Shown in pieces: positions 50,169 to 58,601 of a stretch of DNA of 64,000 nt (position 1 is its first letter; every line of letters starts with the position of its first letter). The stretch is from Sphingosinicella sp. LHD-64 (GTDB taxonomy: Bacteria > Pseudomonadota > Alphaproteobacteria > Sphingomonadales > Sphingomonadaceae): positions 728,336-792,335 of the forward strand of contig NZ_JAVIFV010000004.1 in NCBI RefSeq assembly GCF_031157375.1, written 5' to 3'. The translations under genes were made by a program, and so were the position numbers. The notes under the pieces are model-generated. The model was given only the letters and a program-made list of their open reading frames with translations. It was not told the origin of the DNA and did no database searches.

Positions 50169-50783
50169 TCAAGGGGCAGCGGGGCTCCGCCAGCCGGTCC
50201 GCACGGCCCATTCGTGCATCTCCCGCTTCCGCCGGGCGAGGTCCGCGGGTCTCGTCTCGGCGGCGGCGTTGCGCCGGTGCTTCGCGGTCGTTTCGGCGAG
50301 CGGCGCAAGGCCGATCGCGGCGCGCCGGGCGTCGACCTCGTCCGGCGCCTCGATCGGCAGCGGCGACATCAGCCCCTTCTCGTCCCAGTCGAACTGCGTG
50401 CCGTAGAGCTGCGGCCGGCCTTCGAGGCTGCGGATGCGGTCGGCGAGATAGGCCGGCTGCCATCCGGGCGCCTCGTCCCGTGCGGCGGCGGCTTCGAGCA
50501 GGGCGAGGCAGCGGCGCTGGAACCCGGGCTGGCCGATCGCATGCTGGGCGACGAGCCAGGCCGCCTCCTCCCCGTCCGTGCCAGCCAGTGCGACCGACGG
50601 CCAGCCCCGCTCCGCGATGATGGCGTCGAGCGCGGTGGCATTGGCGTCGTGCACCGCCTGCATCTCGGGATGATAGCCCTCGAACAGGCTGCCGTCGTCG
50701 GCGAGCCGGGTCCGCACGTCGAGATCGTGCCGGGCCATGGCCAGCAGCTGCTCGCGTAGCCCTTCGTCCACGCCGGCCTCCAT
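50169..50783 (-). CDS. DUF6624 domain protein
   Basis: The 204-residue, mainly helical soluble protein matches the pattern of the DUF6624 family: EGYHPEMQAVHDANATALDAI, GWPSVALAGTDGEEAAWLVA and QPAYLADRIRSLEGRPQLYG. The function is unknown. It begins 1 bp after the stop of the SnoaL-like gene upstream, so the two form an operon. Confidence 0.78.
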   Translation of the reverse strand: MEAGVDEGLREQLLAMARHDLDVRTRLADDGSLFEGYHPEMQAVHDANATALDAIIAERGWPSVALAGTDGEEAAWLVAQHAIGQPGFQRRCLALLEAAAARDEAPGWQPAYLADRIRSLEGRPQLYGTQFDWDEKGLMSPLPIEAPDEVDARRAAIGLAPLAETTAKHRRNAAAETRPADLARRKREMHEWAVRTGWRSPAAP

Positions 50784-50784
50784 C

Positions 50785-51237
50785 CTAGCCGGCCGGCAGG
50801 TCCGCCGGAACGCGGGTGTTCTGGTCGTGGATCAGCCGCCATTCGCCGTTCTCGCGGCGGAAGGTGAAGGTCACCCACGAACTGGTGTTGACGGGCTGCC
50901 CGTTGTCGGTGTCGCTGTAGAAGCTGCGCGTCGTGATCATCCCGTAGTCCGGCCCCTCGATCCTGGACAGGACCTGGAAGCGGATCGACCAGGTCGGGGA
51001 GGCGAAGAAGTCGCGGTGGAAGGCGAGGAACGCCGCGCGCGTGTCGGTCCGAGTGCCGTTGGGCAGGATCAGGGTCAGCGCCTCGCCGCTGGTGATGGTG
51101 CGCTCGAGCCCGGCCATGTCGCGCGCCTGCACCGCGGCGACATGGACTGCGAAGGTCTCGTCGAGGCTCGACTGGGCGACGGCCGGCGCCGCGGCGATGC
51201 ACAGGGCGACCGGAAGAAGGGCGGAAAGGGGGCGCAT
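50785..51237 (-). CDS. Exported SnoaL-like (DUF4440-type) protein
   Basis: ATG 51237 follows GGAG and begins a Sec signal (MRPLSALLPVALCIAAAPAVA). The 150-residue protein has one NTF2-like domain of the DUF4440 type, ending WVTFTFRRENGEWRLIHDQN and TRVPADLPAG. It resembles the proteins at 23689 and 45356. The function is unknown. Confidence 0.8.
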   Translation of the reverse strand: MRPLSALLPVALCIAAAPAVAQSSLDETFAVHVAAVQARDMAGLERTITSGEALTLILPNGTRTDTRAAFLAFHRDFFASPTWSIRFQVLSRIEGPDYGMITTRSFYSDTDNGQPVNTSSWVTFTFRRENGEWRLIHDQNTRVPADLPAG

Positions 51238-51374
51238 GGGAAGCTCCGTCGGAGGACGCGCCTGCATCGGGCGCACACCGTCCGGCGTCAAGCCGCCGTG
51301 CCCGCACGCCTTGCATCCCGGACTTGGCGGGGCCAATAGGGTTCGATCATGCGAGAGGATCGGGGCTCAGCGGA

Positions 51375-52010
51375 ATGAAATCGCACGAATTCGCCAGTCT
51401 GCTCTGCTCGCGCCTATGCCACGACCTGCTGTCGCCCGTAGGCGCGCTCAACAACGGCATCGAGTTGCTCGCCGACGAGCATGATCCCGAGATGCGCGCC
51501 CGCTGCCTCGACCTGCTCGCCGAGAGCGCGCGCGCGTCCGCCAACAAGCTCAAATTCTTCCGCCTCGCCTTCGGCGCCGCCGGCGGCTTCGCCGACGAGG
51601 TGGATTCGCGCGAGGCCCGCGCCGCGATCGAGGGCCTGTTCGGCGGCGACGGCCGCATTCAATTGGGCTGGATGGTCGACGAGCCGACGATGAGCAAGGC
51701 GGCGCTCAAGGTGCTGCTCAACATCGTGCTCATCGCCGGCGACTCGCTGGTCCGCGGCGGCAGCCTCGACATCGGCGCCGAGAAGCACGAGGCCGGGCTC
51801 GACATCGTCGTGCGCGCCGAGGGCCCGCGCATCGTGCTCGATCCCGAGCTCAAGAAGGTGCTGATCGGCGAGACGGGCGAGGACGAGGTCGCGCCGCGCG
51901 CCGCCGCCGCGTGGCTGGTCCACAGCCTGGTCGAGGAAGGCCAGGGGCAGCTCCAGGTCTCCGACGAGCAGGAGAACCTGCTCCTCGTCGGCGCGAGCCT
52001 GCCCGCCTAA
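51375..52010 (+). CDS. chpT: Histidine phosphotransferase ChpT
   Basis: The 211-residue protein starts at ATG 51375. The phospho-acceptor His lies in SRLCHDLLSPVGALNNGIEL, and the C-terminal degenerate ATPase-like fold ends AAAAWLVHSLVEEGQG. In alphaproteobacteria ChpT passes phosphate from CckA to CtrA and CpdR, controlling the cell cycle and motility. The gene is divergent from the SnoaL-like gene. Confidence 0.92.
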   Translation: MKSHEFASLLCSRLCHDLLSPVGALNNGIELLADEHDPEMRARCLDLLAESARASANKLKFFRLAFGAAGGFADEVDSREARAAIEGLFGGDGRIQLGWMVDEPTMSKAALKVLLNIVLIAGDSLVRGGSLDIGAEKHEAGLDIVVRAEGPRIVLDPELKKVLIGETGEDEVAPRAAAAWLVHSLVEEGQGQLQVSDEQENLLLVGASLPA

Positions 52011-52030
52011 GGCGTAAACAAGAAGCTGAC

Positions 52031-52070
52031 AAAAAAGGCCCCGCCCAAAAGGGGTAAGGGCGGGGCCATT
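52031..52070. terminator. Bidirectional terminator between chpT and PEP-CTERM gene
   Basis: GGCCCCGCCC (52037-52046) and GGGCGGGGCC (52058-52067) form a perfect 10-bp stem. It is preceded by six A (T-run for the minus strand) and followed by ATTCTT for the plus strand. Confidence 0.88.
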
Positions 52071-52094
52071 CTTGGCTCGGATGCCAGGCAGGGA

Positions 52095-52961
52095 TCAGGC
52101 GGAGCGCTTGCCGAGCCTCTTGCGCGCCACCAAGGTTGCCGCCGCAGCGCCGAACAGCAGGATCATCGGCGGTGCCGGGACCGGCGTGCCGCCGGTCGAC
52201 GTGGAGCCGTGTCCGCCGCTGGAGCTGGACGTAGACGAAGAGGTCGAGCTGCTGGTGCTCGAGCTGGTCGAGCTCGAGGTCGACGAGCTGGTGCTCGAGC
52301 TCGTGCTCGACGAGGTCGACACGTTGCCGCTTGACGTCGAGGTCGAGCTGGAGGTCGAGACATTGCCGCTCGACGTGGACACGTTGCCACTCGAGGTCGA
52401 CACGTTTCCGCTCGACGTGGACACGTTTCCGCTCGACGTCGAAATGTTGCCGCTCGACGTGGAAGTCGAGCTGCCGCCACTGGATGTCGAGGTCGAGCTG
52501 CCGCCCGAGGAGGTCGAGGTGGATCCGGTCGAGCTGCTCGTCGAGGAGATGACGATATTGCCGCCCGAGGCGCTGCTGCCGCCGAAGAAGCCGCCCGAGA
52601 AGAAGCCGCCACCCCAGCCGCCGCCGAAGCCGCCCGAGCCGCCGATCACGACCGGCACGCCGCCACCGCCGCTCGCGACCGCCATCGGAGGCGGGGGCGG
52701 AGGGGGCACGAACATCGGCGGGATGATCGTGCGGGTGGTGACCGTGCCCGGCGCCGGCGCGGCGCAGGCGACGCGGCGCACCGTGCGGCGGATCACGCGG
52801 CGCTCCTGCGCGGCACGACGGACCTGCGCGGGCCGCTTCGAATCCTTGAGGACCGCCGGACGCGCCGGGGGATTTTCGGCGACGTGGACGGCGCCACCGC
52901 CGACGATCGCGCCACCGACGGTGCACGCGCAGAGCTTCGCCAAAGCCATTCGAACCGACAT
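52095..52961 (-). CDS. Ser/Thr/Gly repeat protein with PEP-CTERM-like sorting end
   Basis: The 288-residue protein has an N-terminal hydrophobic signal-like segment and a basic region (about 40-65). Pro-rich and Gly-rich linkers follow, then a tract of about 110 residues of S-T-S-S-G-N-V type repeats. The C-terminus reads TPVPAPPMILLFGAAAATLV then ARKRLGKR, that is a P-x-P motif, a helix and a basic end like PEP-CTERM sorting signals. It would be an exported surface or matrix protein, perhaps glycosylated on Ser/Thr. The repeat tract is also repetitive at DNA level. Confidence 0.75.
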   Translation of the reverse strand: MSVRMALAKLCACTVGGAIVGGGAVHVAENPPARPAVLKDSKRPAQVRRAAQERRVIRRTVRRVACAAPAPGTVTTRTIIPPMFVPPPPPPPMAVASGGGGVPVVIGGSGGFGGGWGGGFFSGGFFGGSSASGGNIVISSTSSSTGSTSTSSGGSSTSTSSGGSSTSTSSGNISTSSGNVSTSSGNVSTSSGNVSTSSGNVSTSSSTSTSSGNVSTSSSTSSSTSSSTSSSTSSSTSSSTSSSTSSSSGGHGSTSTGGTPVPAPPMILLFGAAAATLVARKRLGKRSA

Positions 52962-53301
52962 ACCAGCTTCCCGTTTCTGGCCGGTCGACGAAGGTCCGAA
53001 GTTCTGCCCCGGGACCCGTCAGCCAGCGTGGCCATGGACGGAGCAGATGCAGACCGGCGGGGCGGGCGCAAGCGCGTTGACCCTCTCCGACCCCCGAATC
53101 GGGGTCCGCCACGGCCTTCCGTCCCAAAGCTGCACAGCTTGTCGGGCCGGATGAACGAAGGGGGGTGATCCGGCGGCGTTCCGCAGGCCGTCGCGGCGCG
53201 CGATTCGGCGGTTTCCGGATCGATTCGGCGGGCTTTCAGCAACCCGGGAGGCCGCCGCAGCGGCCTCGGAATGCGACAGATTCTCACCCCGTTTGAGCGA
53301 C
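52962..53301. other. Non-coding spacer upstream of the repeat protein and dksA
   Basis: These 340 bases carry only spurious frames. A small hairpin (CCCCGAATCGGGG near 53091-53103) lies in the middle. The left part must hold the promoter of the minus-strand repeat protein, and the right end leads into the dksA promoter. Confidence 0.5.
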
Positions 53302-53330
53302 TTGTGCTGCCCTTGCCACAAAGCTATAGG
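53302..53330 (+). promoter_or_regulatory. Predicted dksA promoter
   Basis: TTGTGC (53302-53307) and TATAGG (53325-53330) have a 17-bp spacer, and the -10 is followed by CGCGC as in the rpsA promoter. The leader to the dksA ATG would be about 85 nt. Confidence 0.65.
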
Positions 53331-53421
53331 CGCGCTGGGGCGGGAAGTGTCGAGTTCAATGAGGGTGCACCCGCTCCAGATGTCGGCTCCCGGTTCAGCC
53401 GGGACGAGGAGTGGAGGGGTA

Positions 53422-53862
53422 ATGGCTACGCTTCATAGTGACGCTTTCGAACCGGGACCTGCCGTCGGCTACCGACCCACCGCCAATGAAGAGTTCATGA
53501 ATACCGAGCAGCTCGCGTATTTCCGCATGAAGCTGCTCGGCTGGAAGGAAGCCATTCTTCGGGAATCGCGCGAGACGATGACCGAGCTGGCCAACGGCCC
53601 GATCCAGGAGGCCGACCTGACCGACCGCGCCTCGAGCGAGACCGATTGGGGCATCCACCTGCGCACCCGCGATCGCCAGCGCAAGCTCATCTCCAAGATC
53701 GATGCGGCGCTGCGGCGGATCGAAACCGGCGAATATGGCTTTTGCGAAGTGACCGGCGAGCCGATCAGCCTCGCCCGCCTCGAAGCCCGGCCGATCGCGA
53801 CGATGACGGTCGAGGCGCAGGAGCGTCACGAAAAGAACGAGCGCATCTCGCGCGACGACTAG
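53422..53862 (+). CDS. dksA: RNA polymerase-binding transcription factor DksA
   Basis: ATG 53422 follows GGAGGGG (146 residues). The coiled-coil region includes YFRMKLLGWKEAILRESRET, and the globular end reads RIETGEYGFCEVTGEPISLA then RLEARPIATMTVEAQERHE. Only one of the four zinc Cys of E. coli DksA is kept, usual for alphaproteobacterial forms. It works with ppGpp at the RNA polymerase secondary channel. A strong terminator follows. Confidence 0.95.
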   Translation: MATLHSDAFEPGPAVGYRPTANEEFMNTEQLAYFRMKLLGWKEAILRESRETMTELANGPIQEADLTDRASSETDWGIHLRTRDRQRKLISKIDAALRRIETGEYGFCEVTGEPISLARLEARPIATMTVEAQERHEKNERISRDD

Positions 53863-53922
53863 CGTTCCAAGGCGGATACCGACGAGTCGGAAATCGCGAC
53901 GGCAGAAGGTATCAAACGAAAA

Positions 53923-53948
53923 CGCCCCGGCACTGCCGGGGCGTTTTT
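53923..53948 (+). terminator. dksA terminator
   Basis: CGCCCCGGC (53923-53931) and GCCGGGGCG (53935-53943) form a perfect 9-bp stem with a 3-base loop, followed by TTTT and C. Confidence 0.9.
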
Positions 53949-53968
53949 CGTGGGAGAAGATGCCTGGC

Positions 53969-54127
53969 CTAGTGGAGGCCGGCGATCTCCTCCTTGATTC
54001 TGAGTTTTTCCTTCTTGAGCCGGTTGAGCGTCGTCGCATCCGGCATGGGGCGCTGGGTCTCTTCGATGATTCGGGCTTCGAGTCCTGCATGCTTGGCCTC
54101 GAGGGCCGAAACGTGCGCCTGGTGCAT
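53969..54127 (-). CDS. YdcH family (DUF465) small protein
   Basis: ATG 54127 follows AGGAGA. The 52-residue helical protein (MHQAHVSALEAKHAGLEARI, then LNRLKKEKLRIKEEIAGL) is a typical DUF465 coiled-coil hairpin. The function is unknown; it is often found near cell-division or stress genes. A second family member lies divergently at 54278. Confidence 0.9.
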   Translation of the reverse strand: MHQAHVSALEAKHAGLEARIIEETQRPMPDATTLNRLKKEKLRIKEEIAGLH

Positions 54128-54277
54128 TCCCGTTTCTCCTCTGCTGCTCCGCTTACATCTAAGCACTTATCCGGGTGACTGTCTCCCCCGATCGGACCCG
54201 TCCAACGGATATGTACGGCGGACCGTCGAAGGTCTATTCTGCATCCCGTTAAGATTGGATGTGGAGCGAGGAGCCTC

Positions 54278-54505
54278 ATGATAAGGAACGACTCGGACCC
54301 CCAACATTTCGGCGCGCAGGACGCCGGATCGCGCCTCATGATCCTGCGCACGGAACATCGCGATCTCGACACCGCGATCGACGCGCTGCGCAGCATGGCC
54401 GCGCCCGACCAGCTGCAGCTCGCCCGCCTCAAGAAACGCAAGCTCCGCCTCAAGGACGAGATCGCCGTCCTCGAGGACATGAGGGTTCCCGATATCATCG
54501 CCTGA
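54278..54505 (+). CDS. YdcH family (DUF465) small protein
   Basis: The 75-residue protein has the DUF465 helical hairpin (LRTEHRDLDTAIDALRSM, then QLARLKKRKLRLKDEIAVLE), with an N-terminal extension of about 20 residues. GAGGAG-like purines precede the ATG. It is divergent from the shorter family member at 53969 across 150 bp. Confidence 0.92.
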   Translation: MIRNDSDPQHFGAQDAGSRLMILRTEHRDLDTAIDALRSMAAPDQLQLARLKKRKLRLKDEIAVLEDMRVPDIIA

Positions 54506-54634
54506 GAGGGCGTATGCGTTCGTTCGTGGAACGCAATCCGCCGTCTGTCGAAAAAGTGGCCTCCTTCGCCCCCGCCAGGGTGTATTCTTCGGTCGTCCTT
54601 CGGGATTCGAGAAGGATGAGAAGGAGAGGACGAC

Positions 54635-55195
54635 ATGATTGCACGCTCACTGCTCCTGATCGGCGGATCGTTGCTGGTCGCGACGGCCGCCAACGCCCAG
54701 ACGATCCATGTCCTCGGCACCAATGCCGATGCGATTGCCTGCTTCCGGGCAGCCGAGTCCGAGTCGCCGCGCCCGGAGGCGCTGCGGCCCTGCGGGGAGG
54801 CGCTGCGGAACACCGATCTCAGTGCACACGACCGCATCGCGACCTATGTCAACCGCGGCATCGTCAATTTCCGGACGGCGAATTTCGACGCGGCGATTGC
54901 GGACTTCGACACGGCACTGGATCTTCATCCCAACCAGCCGGACGCCCTGATCAACAAGGGCATCACGATGCTCGCGGCCGGCTCCGAGGTGAATTCGGCG
55001 GTGTCGATGATCGATCAGGGTCTCGCCAACCGTCCGCAGCGCCCATGGGTGGGCTATTGGGGCCGCGCCGTCGCGCATGAGCTGGCGGGGCGCGATGCCC
55101 AGGCCTATCGCGACTATAGCCGCGCCCGGCAGCTGCGTCCGGGCTGGCAGCCGGCGGAGCAGGCCTTGGCCCGCTTCTCGGTGCGCGGCGGCTGA
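54635..55195 (+). CDS. Exported tetratricopeptide-repeat protein
   Basis: The 186-residue protein has a Sec signal (MIARSLLLIGGSLLVATAANA) and at least three TPR units: YVNRGIVNFRTANFDAAIAD, FDTALDLHPNQPDALINKGI and WGRAVAHELAGRDAQAYRDY. GGAGAGG precedes the ATG. It is probably a periplasmic adaptor; partners are unknown. Confidence 0.88.
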   Translation: MIARSLLLIGGSLLVATAANAQTIHVLGTNADAIACFRAAESESPRPEALRPCGEALRNTDLSAHDRIATYVNRGIVNFRTANFDAAIADFDTALDLHPNQPDALINKGITMLAAGSEVNSAVSMIDQGLANRPQRPWVGYWGRAVAHELAGRDAQAYRDYSRARQLRPGWQPAEQALARFSVRGG

Positions 55196-55259
55196 TTTTG
55201 GGACAGTCGCCTCCCTTTTCGCCGTTCCCGGTGCCGGCCGCTTGTGGCAGGTACCGGGC

Positions 55260-55718
55260 ATGGCTGACGCAAGGGCCCAGACGGAGCTGACTCCCAAGCT
55301 GATCGACGGTCTCTACGTCGAGGCGATGGTGCTCGCCGACGAGGCACGTTCCTATTTCGACACCGCTGCGCGCGATGACCGCCTGACGCTCGATCCGATC
55401 GATCGCGTCGGCTTTTCCTGCGAGTCGCTCAAGGTCACCACCCGGCTGATGCATGTGATCGCCTGGCTCCTGACCCAGCGCGCCGTCGCCACGGGCGAAC
55501 TGAGCCGCGGGGAGGCGCGTACCGACGAACGCCGGCTCGGCACCGCTGCCGACAGCGACACCGCCTTGCTGCCCCGCCTGCCGAACGCGGCCATCGAGCT
55601 CGTTCGCGCGAGCGAGGAGCTCTACGACCGGGTTCGCCGCCTCGATCTCGGCGTCTTCACGGCCCCGATGGGCAGCCCGGCGCGCAGCCTGATGAGCCGG
55701 CTCGAGCGCTCGCTCTAG
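55260..55718 (+). CDS. DUF1465 family protein
   Basis: The 152-residue helical protein starts at ATG 55260 (MADARAQTELTPKLIDGLYV). It matches the alphaproteobacterial DUF1465 family: EAMVLADEARSYFDT, DRVGFSCESLKVTTRLMHVI and ASEELYDRVRRLD. The family is essentially restricted to alphaproteobacteria and its function is not settled. The following 257 bp are non-coding. Confidence 0.9.
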   Translation: MADARAQTELTPKLIDGLYVEAMVLADEARSYFDTAARDDRLTLDPIDRVGFSCESLKVTTRLMHVIAWLLTQRAVATGELSRGEARTDERRLGTAADSDTALLPRLPNAAIELVRASEELYDRVRRLDLGVFTAPMGSPARSLMSRLERSL

Positions 55719-55975
55719 ACCACGTCCCATTTGCGTCGGACTGCGCAGGCTTCGCCTGCCTGCCGCGGGCCACCGCCGGCAAGGCCCGACCCGATTCCGG
55801 CACAATTTCACCGCGGACCCCGTGAAAACCCGGTATTGAGACCGGTTTCCTTGGGGCCTAAACTGATGTCACGAAAAGGGTTTCTTCCCCATTTCGTACC
55901 GGACGGGGTCAAAGGAAGAGACGGCGCGTCTCCAAACCAGCGCTCCTGTTCCTCCCGTCCGGCTCCCCTTTCCGC

Positions 55976-56560
55976 CTACAGGCGGAAGGGCAGGGTCTTC
56001 GCGAACATCGCCTCGCGCGAGGCGACGCCCATCTTAGCGTAGATGTGGCGGATGTGCGAGCGCACCGTTTCGATCGACAGTCGCGTCGCGCCGGCAATCT
56101 CCTCGGCGGTATGGCCGTCGATCATCCGCAGGAGCACCCGATATTCCGATGGTGTCAGTCGGAAGGCGCGCTCCACGTCGGCGTGCAGCGCCCGGAACGA
56201 AGTCGTGCGCAAGAAGGTGAGGCCGATCCTGTCGACGCCCCCGATCTGCCGCCCGCGCAACAGCAAATGCCCGTCGCCGTCCGCGGCGGGCAGGGCGAGG
56301 GTGCTGAGCACGGCCTCGCATCCCTTCACGAACGCGGCCAGCGCCTGTTGATGCACCTGTGCGCGGGCGACGATGATGCCGTCGCTCAGGCGGAGATCGT
56401 CGCCCGCTGCCAGCGCCGCGCGACCTGCCTCATTGGCCCACACCAGTTCAAGCGCACGCGTGCAGACGAGATGCGGCTGTGGCTCCAGATCGAGCCAGGC
56501 GAGGGCCAGCGCGCCCTGATCCAGGCCGGCCTCCGGTGCGTCAGCGCCCCCTCGAGCCAT
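55976..56560 (-). CDS. LuxR-type helix-turn-helix regulator
   Basis: The 194-residue protein has an N-terminal PAS-like sensing region (about 20-120) and a C-terminal LuxR/GerE domain: LTPSEYRVLLRMIDGHTAEE, IAGATRLSIETVRSHIRHIY and AKMGVASR. There is no receiver domain. It is transcribed away from the pilus operon across a 544-bp A+T-rich spacer, so it is a candidate regulator of those genes. Confidence 0.9.
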   Translation of the reverse strand: MARGGADAPEAGLDQGALALAWLDLEPQPHLVCTRALELVWANEAGRAALAAGDDLRLSDGIIVARAQVHQQALAAFVKGCEAVLSTLALPAADGDGHLLLRGRQIGGVDRIGLTFLRTTSFRALHADVERAFRLTPSEYRVLLRMIDGHTAEEIAGATRLSIETVRSHIRHIYAKMGVASREAMFAKTLPFRL

Positions 56561-57104
56561 TCATCGCGCCCCTTTGAGCCAGCTGAAGGACCAGAGAAAT
56601 TTGTCGAACAAGCGGCCGTGCATTCAACCCAGAAATTCCAAAACTCTCGCAATGTCAAATGCCGAAGACACTATACGATTTTACATGCATGGGAATAAAT
56701 AGGTGGGAAGATTTACTGACGACAAAGATCAGTTGTTGAAATGAACTCCATCGCAATAGAAACAGTATTCTAAATTTATCCCGTTCCGCATGTGCCAATA
56801 TCGGACATGGGCCGGAATAGCGCGACCAACGGTGCATGGTTCGGTCGTTACCGCATCTCCGCCAGTTTTCGGCATATCGTTCAAAACATTTCGGAAATTT
56901 ATGGTTAATAAAAAGTGGAGCACTGATTTCTCCCCAATATAGGGGATATTCGTGTCGCCCGTTTGGCTCTACCCATGAAATCGCCTGATCCGGGGGGATG
57001 GCGAGTCGTTTTAGAACGCTTTCTTCCCTGTGAAGGTCCGCGGTGACCGGGTCCTATTGGAGACGGACCCGGCCGGCGCGGCAACGACATGGGGAAGAAA
57101 TCCG
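56561..57104. other. A+T-rich regulatory spacer between LuxR-type gene and pilus operon
   Basis: This stretch is clearly richer in A+T than the rest of the window and has no credible gene. It contains TTTATGGTTAATAAAAAGTG near 56897-56916, a small palindrome AATATAGGGGATATT (56936-56950) and a Shine-Dalgarno-like GGGGAAGA just before 57105. It likely carries divergent promoters and operator sites for the regulator and the pilus genes. Confidence 0.6.
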
Positions 57105-57632
57105 ATGCGATTCGCACATGCGGCGATCGTCGCGGCGATGTTTGCCGCGCCTGCCACAGCAGCCGATATCGAGAACGTCCGGTCGCTCGACATGACCGTC
57201 CAGGGCACCATCGCGCAGCGCTGCGCGATGGGTACGATCGGCAATATGGACTTCGGCGATCTCAATCGCCCCGGGCTTGGCGCCGTCGCGCGGGTCAGCC
57301 TCGACTGCAACATCCCCTTCAACATGCAGATCCGCGCCCAGAACGGGTGGCTCGCGCATCAGCAGATGCCGTCGGGCCAGGGCCCCTATTCGGGCAGCCT
57401 TCCCTATACGATCGGAGTTTCGATGCCGATCCGCAAGCCGCGGACGTCGGTCGTCGCGCGGAACTTCGAAGGCCGTGAGCTGCAAGGCGCCGGCCGCACC
57501 ATCTCCAGCGAGGGCGGCATCGCCGTCGACGGCATGGCCCTCAGCGTGGCCTTGGGAAGGCCTTCGGGAGAAGCCGGCCTCTTGGCCGGCGAATATGGCG
57601 AGACGATCGAGATCACGATCACGCCGAGCTGA
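57105..57632 (+). CDS. Spore-coat-U-like pilus subunit
   Basis: ATG 57105 follows GGGGAAGA. The 175-residue protein has a Sec signal (MRFAHAAIVAAMFAAPATAA) and one immunoglobulin-like domain. Cys in QRCAMGTIG and LDCNIPF form the usual disulfide, and the last strand reads YGETIEITITPS. It is the first gene of a chaperone/usher pilus operon. Confidence 0.85.
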   Translation: MRFAHAAIVAAMFAAPATAADIENVRSLDMTVQGTIAQRCAMGTIGNMDFGDLNRPGLGAVARVSLDCNIPFNMQIRAQNGWLAHQQMPSGQGPYSGSLPYTIGVSMPIRKPRTSVVARNFEGRELQGAGRTISSEGGIAVDGMALSVALGRPSGEAGLLAGEYGETIEITITPS

Positions 57633-57755
57633 TAATGGCGCGCCGATTCCAAGCAATCGGCGGGTCGAATGAAGTGGTGGAATGAAGATGTTTTTGATCG
57701 GCCAAGAACCGGCAATTCCGCCGGGGAGGGTCATAAGTAGAAGAGGAAAGTTGTT

Positions 57756-58505
57756 ATGAAGACCATTCTCCGCGGCGCAGTTGCCGCCGTTGCCATCATG
57801 TCGTTCGCCGGCACCGCGGCTGCGCAGACCAATCAGACCCACTATGCGGGTCCGCTGGGCTACACCTCCACCAATCCGACCGGTCTGGGCGCCCTTGGTG
57901 CGGCGCTCCTGTTCGCCGGCGGCTTCGGCACGCGCTACACCGCCCAGGCGGGTGCGCTCGGCAACACCCAGACCGCCACGCCGACCGTGACGACCAACTT
58001 CGCCCTCACCGGCAGCGTCACCAAGGATTGCTCGTTCTATGCCGGCAACAGCGCTGCCGCGACCAACATCGACTTCGGTCAGATCGGCGTTCGCACCGGC
58101 AACAACGAAAACGTCGCGGACGCGTTCGAGATGGTCGGTCCGGCGGTTGCCAACATCAACAGCGCCACGGCCGGCTGCAACTTCAACAACACCGTGTCGC
58201 TCGCGAAGGCCAATGGCGTTTCGGGCATGGTGAACAGTGCGGCTGGTGGCTATGACAGCAACCAGTTCCAGGCGAACATCCCCTACACGATTGCCGCGAA
58301 CTGGACCGGCACGACCAATCAGTCGGGTCCGCAGGCCGGCTCGGCTCAGAGCCTGAACGTTGCGGCCAATGCCGGCAGCAACTCGATCGGTCAGGGCGCA
58401 TGGCGCTCGTCGTTCAACATGCTCGTGACCGCGGCGCCTGCGACCAACGCGCTCGTCGCCGGCACCTATTCGGACACGATCACGCTGACGCTTGCGGCGC
58501 TGTAA
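57756..58505 (+). CDS. Major pilin-like subunit (spore coat U type)
   Basis: The 249-residue protein has a signal (MKTILRGAVAAVAIMSFAGT) and a long Gly/Ala/Thr-rich N-terminal part. The subunit domain has two Cys (TKDCSFYAG and TAGCNFNN) and the final strand YSDTITLTLAAL. The codon usage and the terminator-like hairpin right after it suit a highly made subunit. Confidence 0.85.
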   Translation: MKTILRGAVAAVAIMSFAGTAAAQTNQTHYAGPLGYTSTNPTGLGALGAALLFAGGFGTRYTAQAGALGNTQTATPTVTTNFALTGSVTKDCSFYAGNSAAATNIDFGQIGVRTGNNENVADAFEMVGPAVANINSATAGCNFNNTVSLAKANGVSGMVNSAAGGYDSNQFQANIPYTIAANWTGTTNQSGPQAGSAQSLNVAANAGSNSIGQGAWRSSFNMLVTAAPATNALVAGTYSDTITLTLAAL

Positions 58506-58519
58506 TCGGGTCTGATGGA

Positions 58520-58570
58520 TCACTGAAGGGAAGGGGGAGGAGCAATCTTTCCCCTTCCTTAGTGATTTCT
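58520..58570 (+). terminator. Leaky intercistronic terminator after the major pilin gene
   Basis: TCACTGAAGGGAAGGGG (from 58520) and TTCCCCTTCCTTAGTGA (to 58565) form a long stem with a few mismatches, followed by TTTCT. It lies between the pilin and chaperone genes, so it would let pilin be made in excess over chaperone and usher. Confidence 0.75.
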
Positions 58571-58601
58571 GGCCATCTGGCCGCTTTCTCCAATTTATCG
58601 G

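Noticed and set aside
52200..52560. Regular repeats resembling a CRISPR array
   Set aside because: The repeats lack unique spacers and are in frame, coding for S-T-S-S-G units of the PEP-CTERM-like protein.
53090..53104. Small hairpin as terminator of the PEP-CTERM-like gene
   Set aside because: It lies upstream of that gene on its own strand and has no T-run; the real terminator is at 52031-52070.
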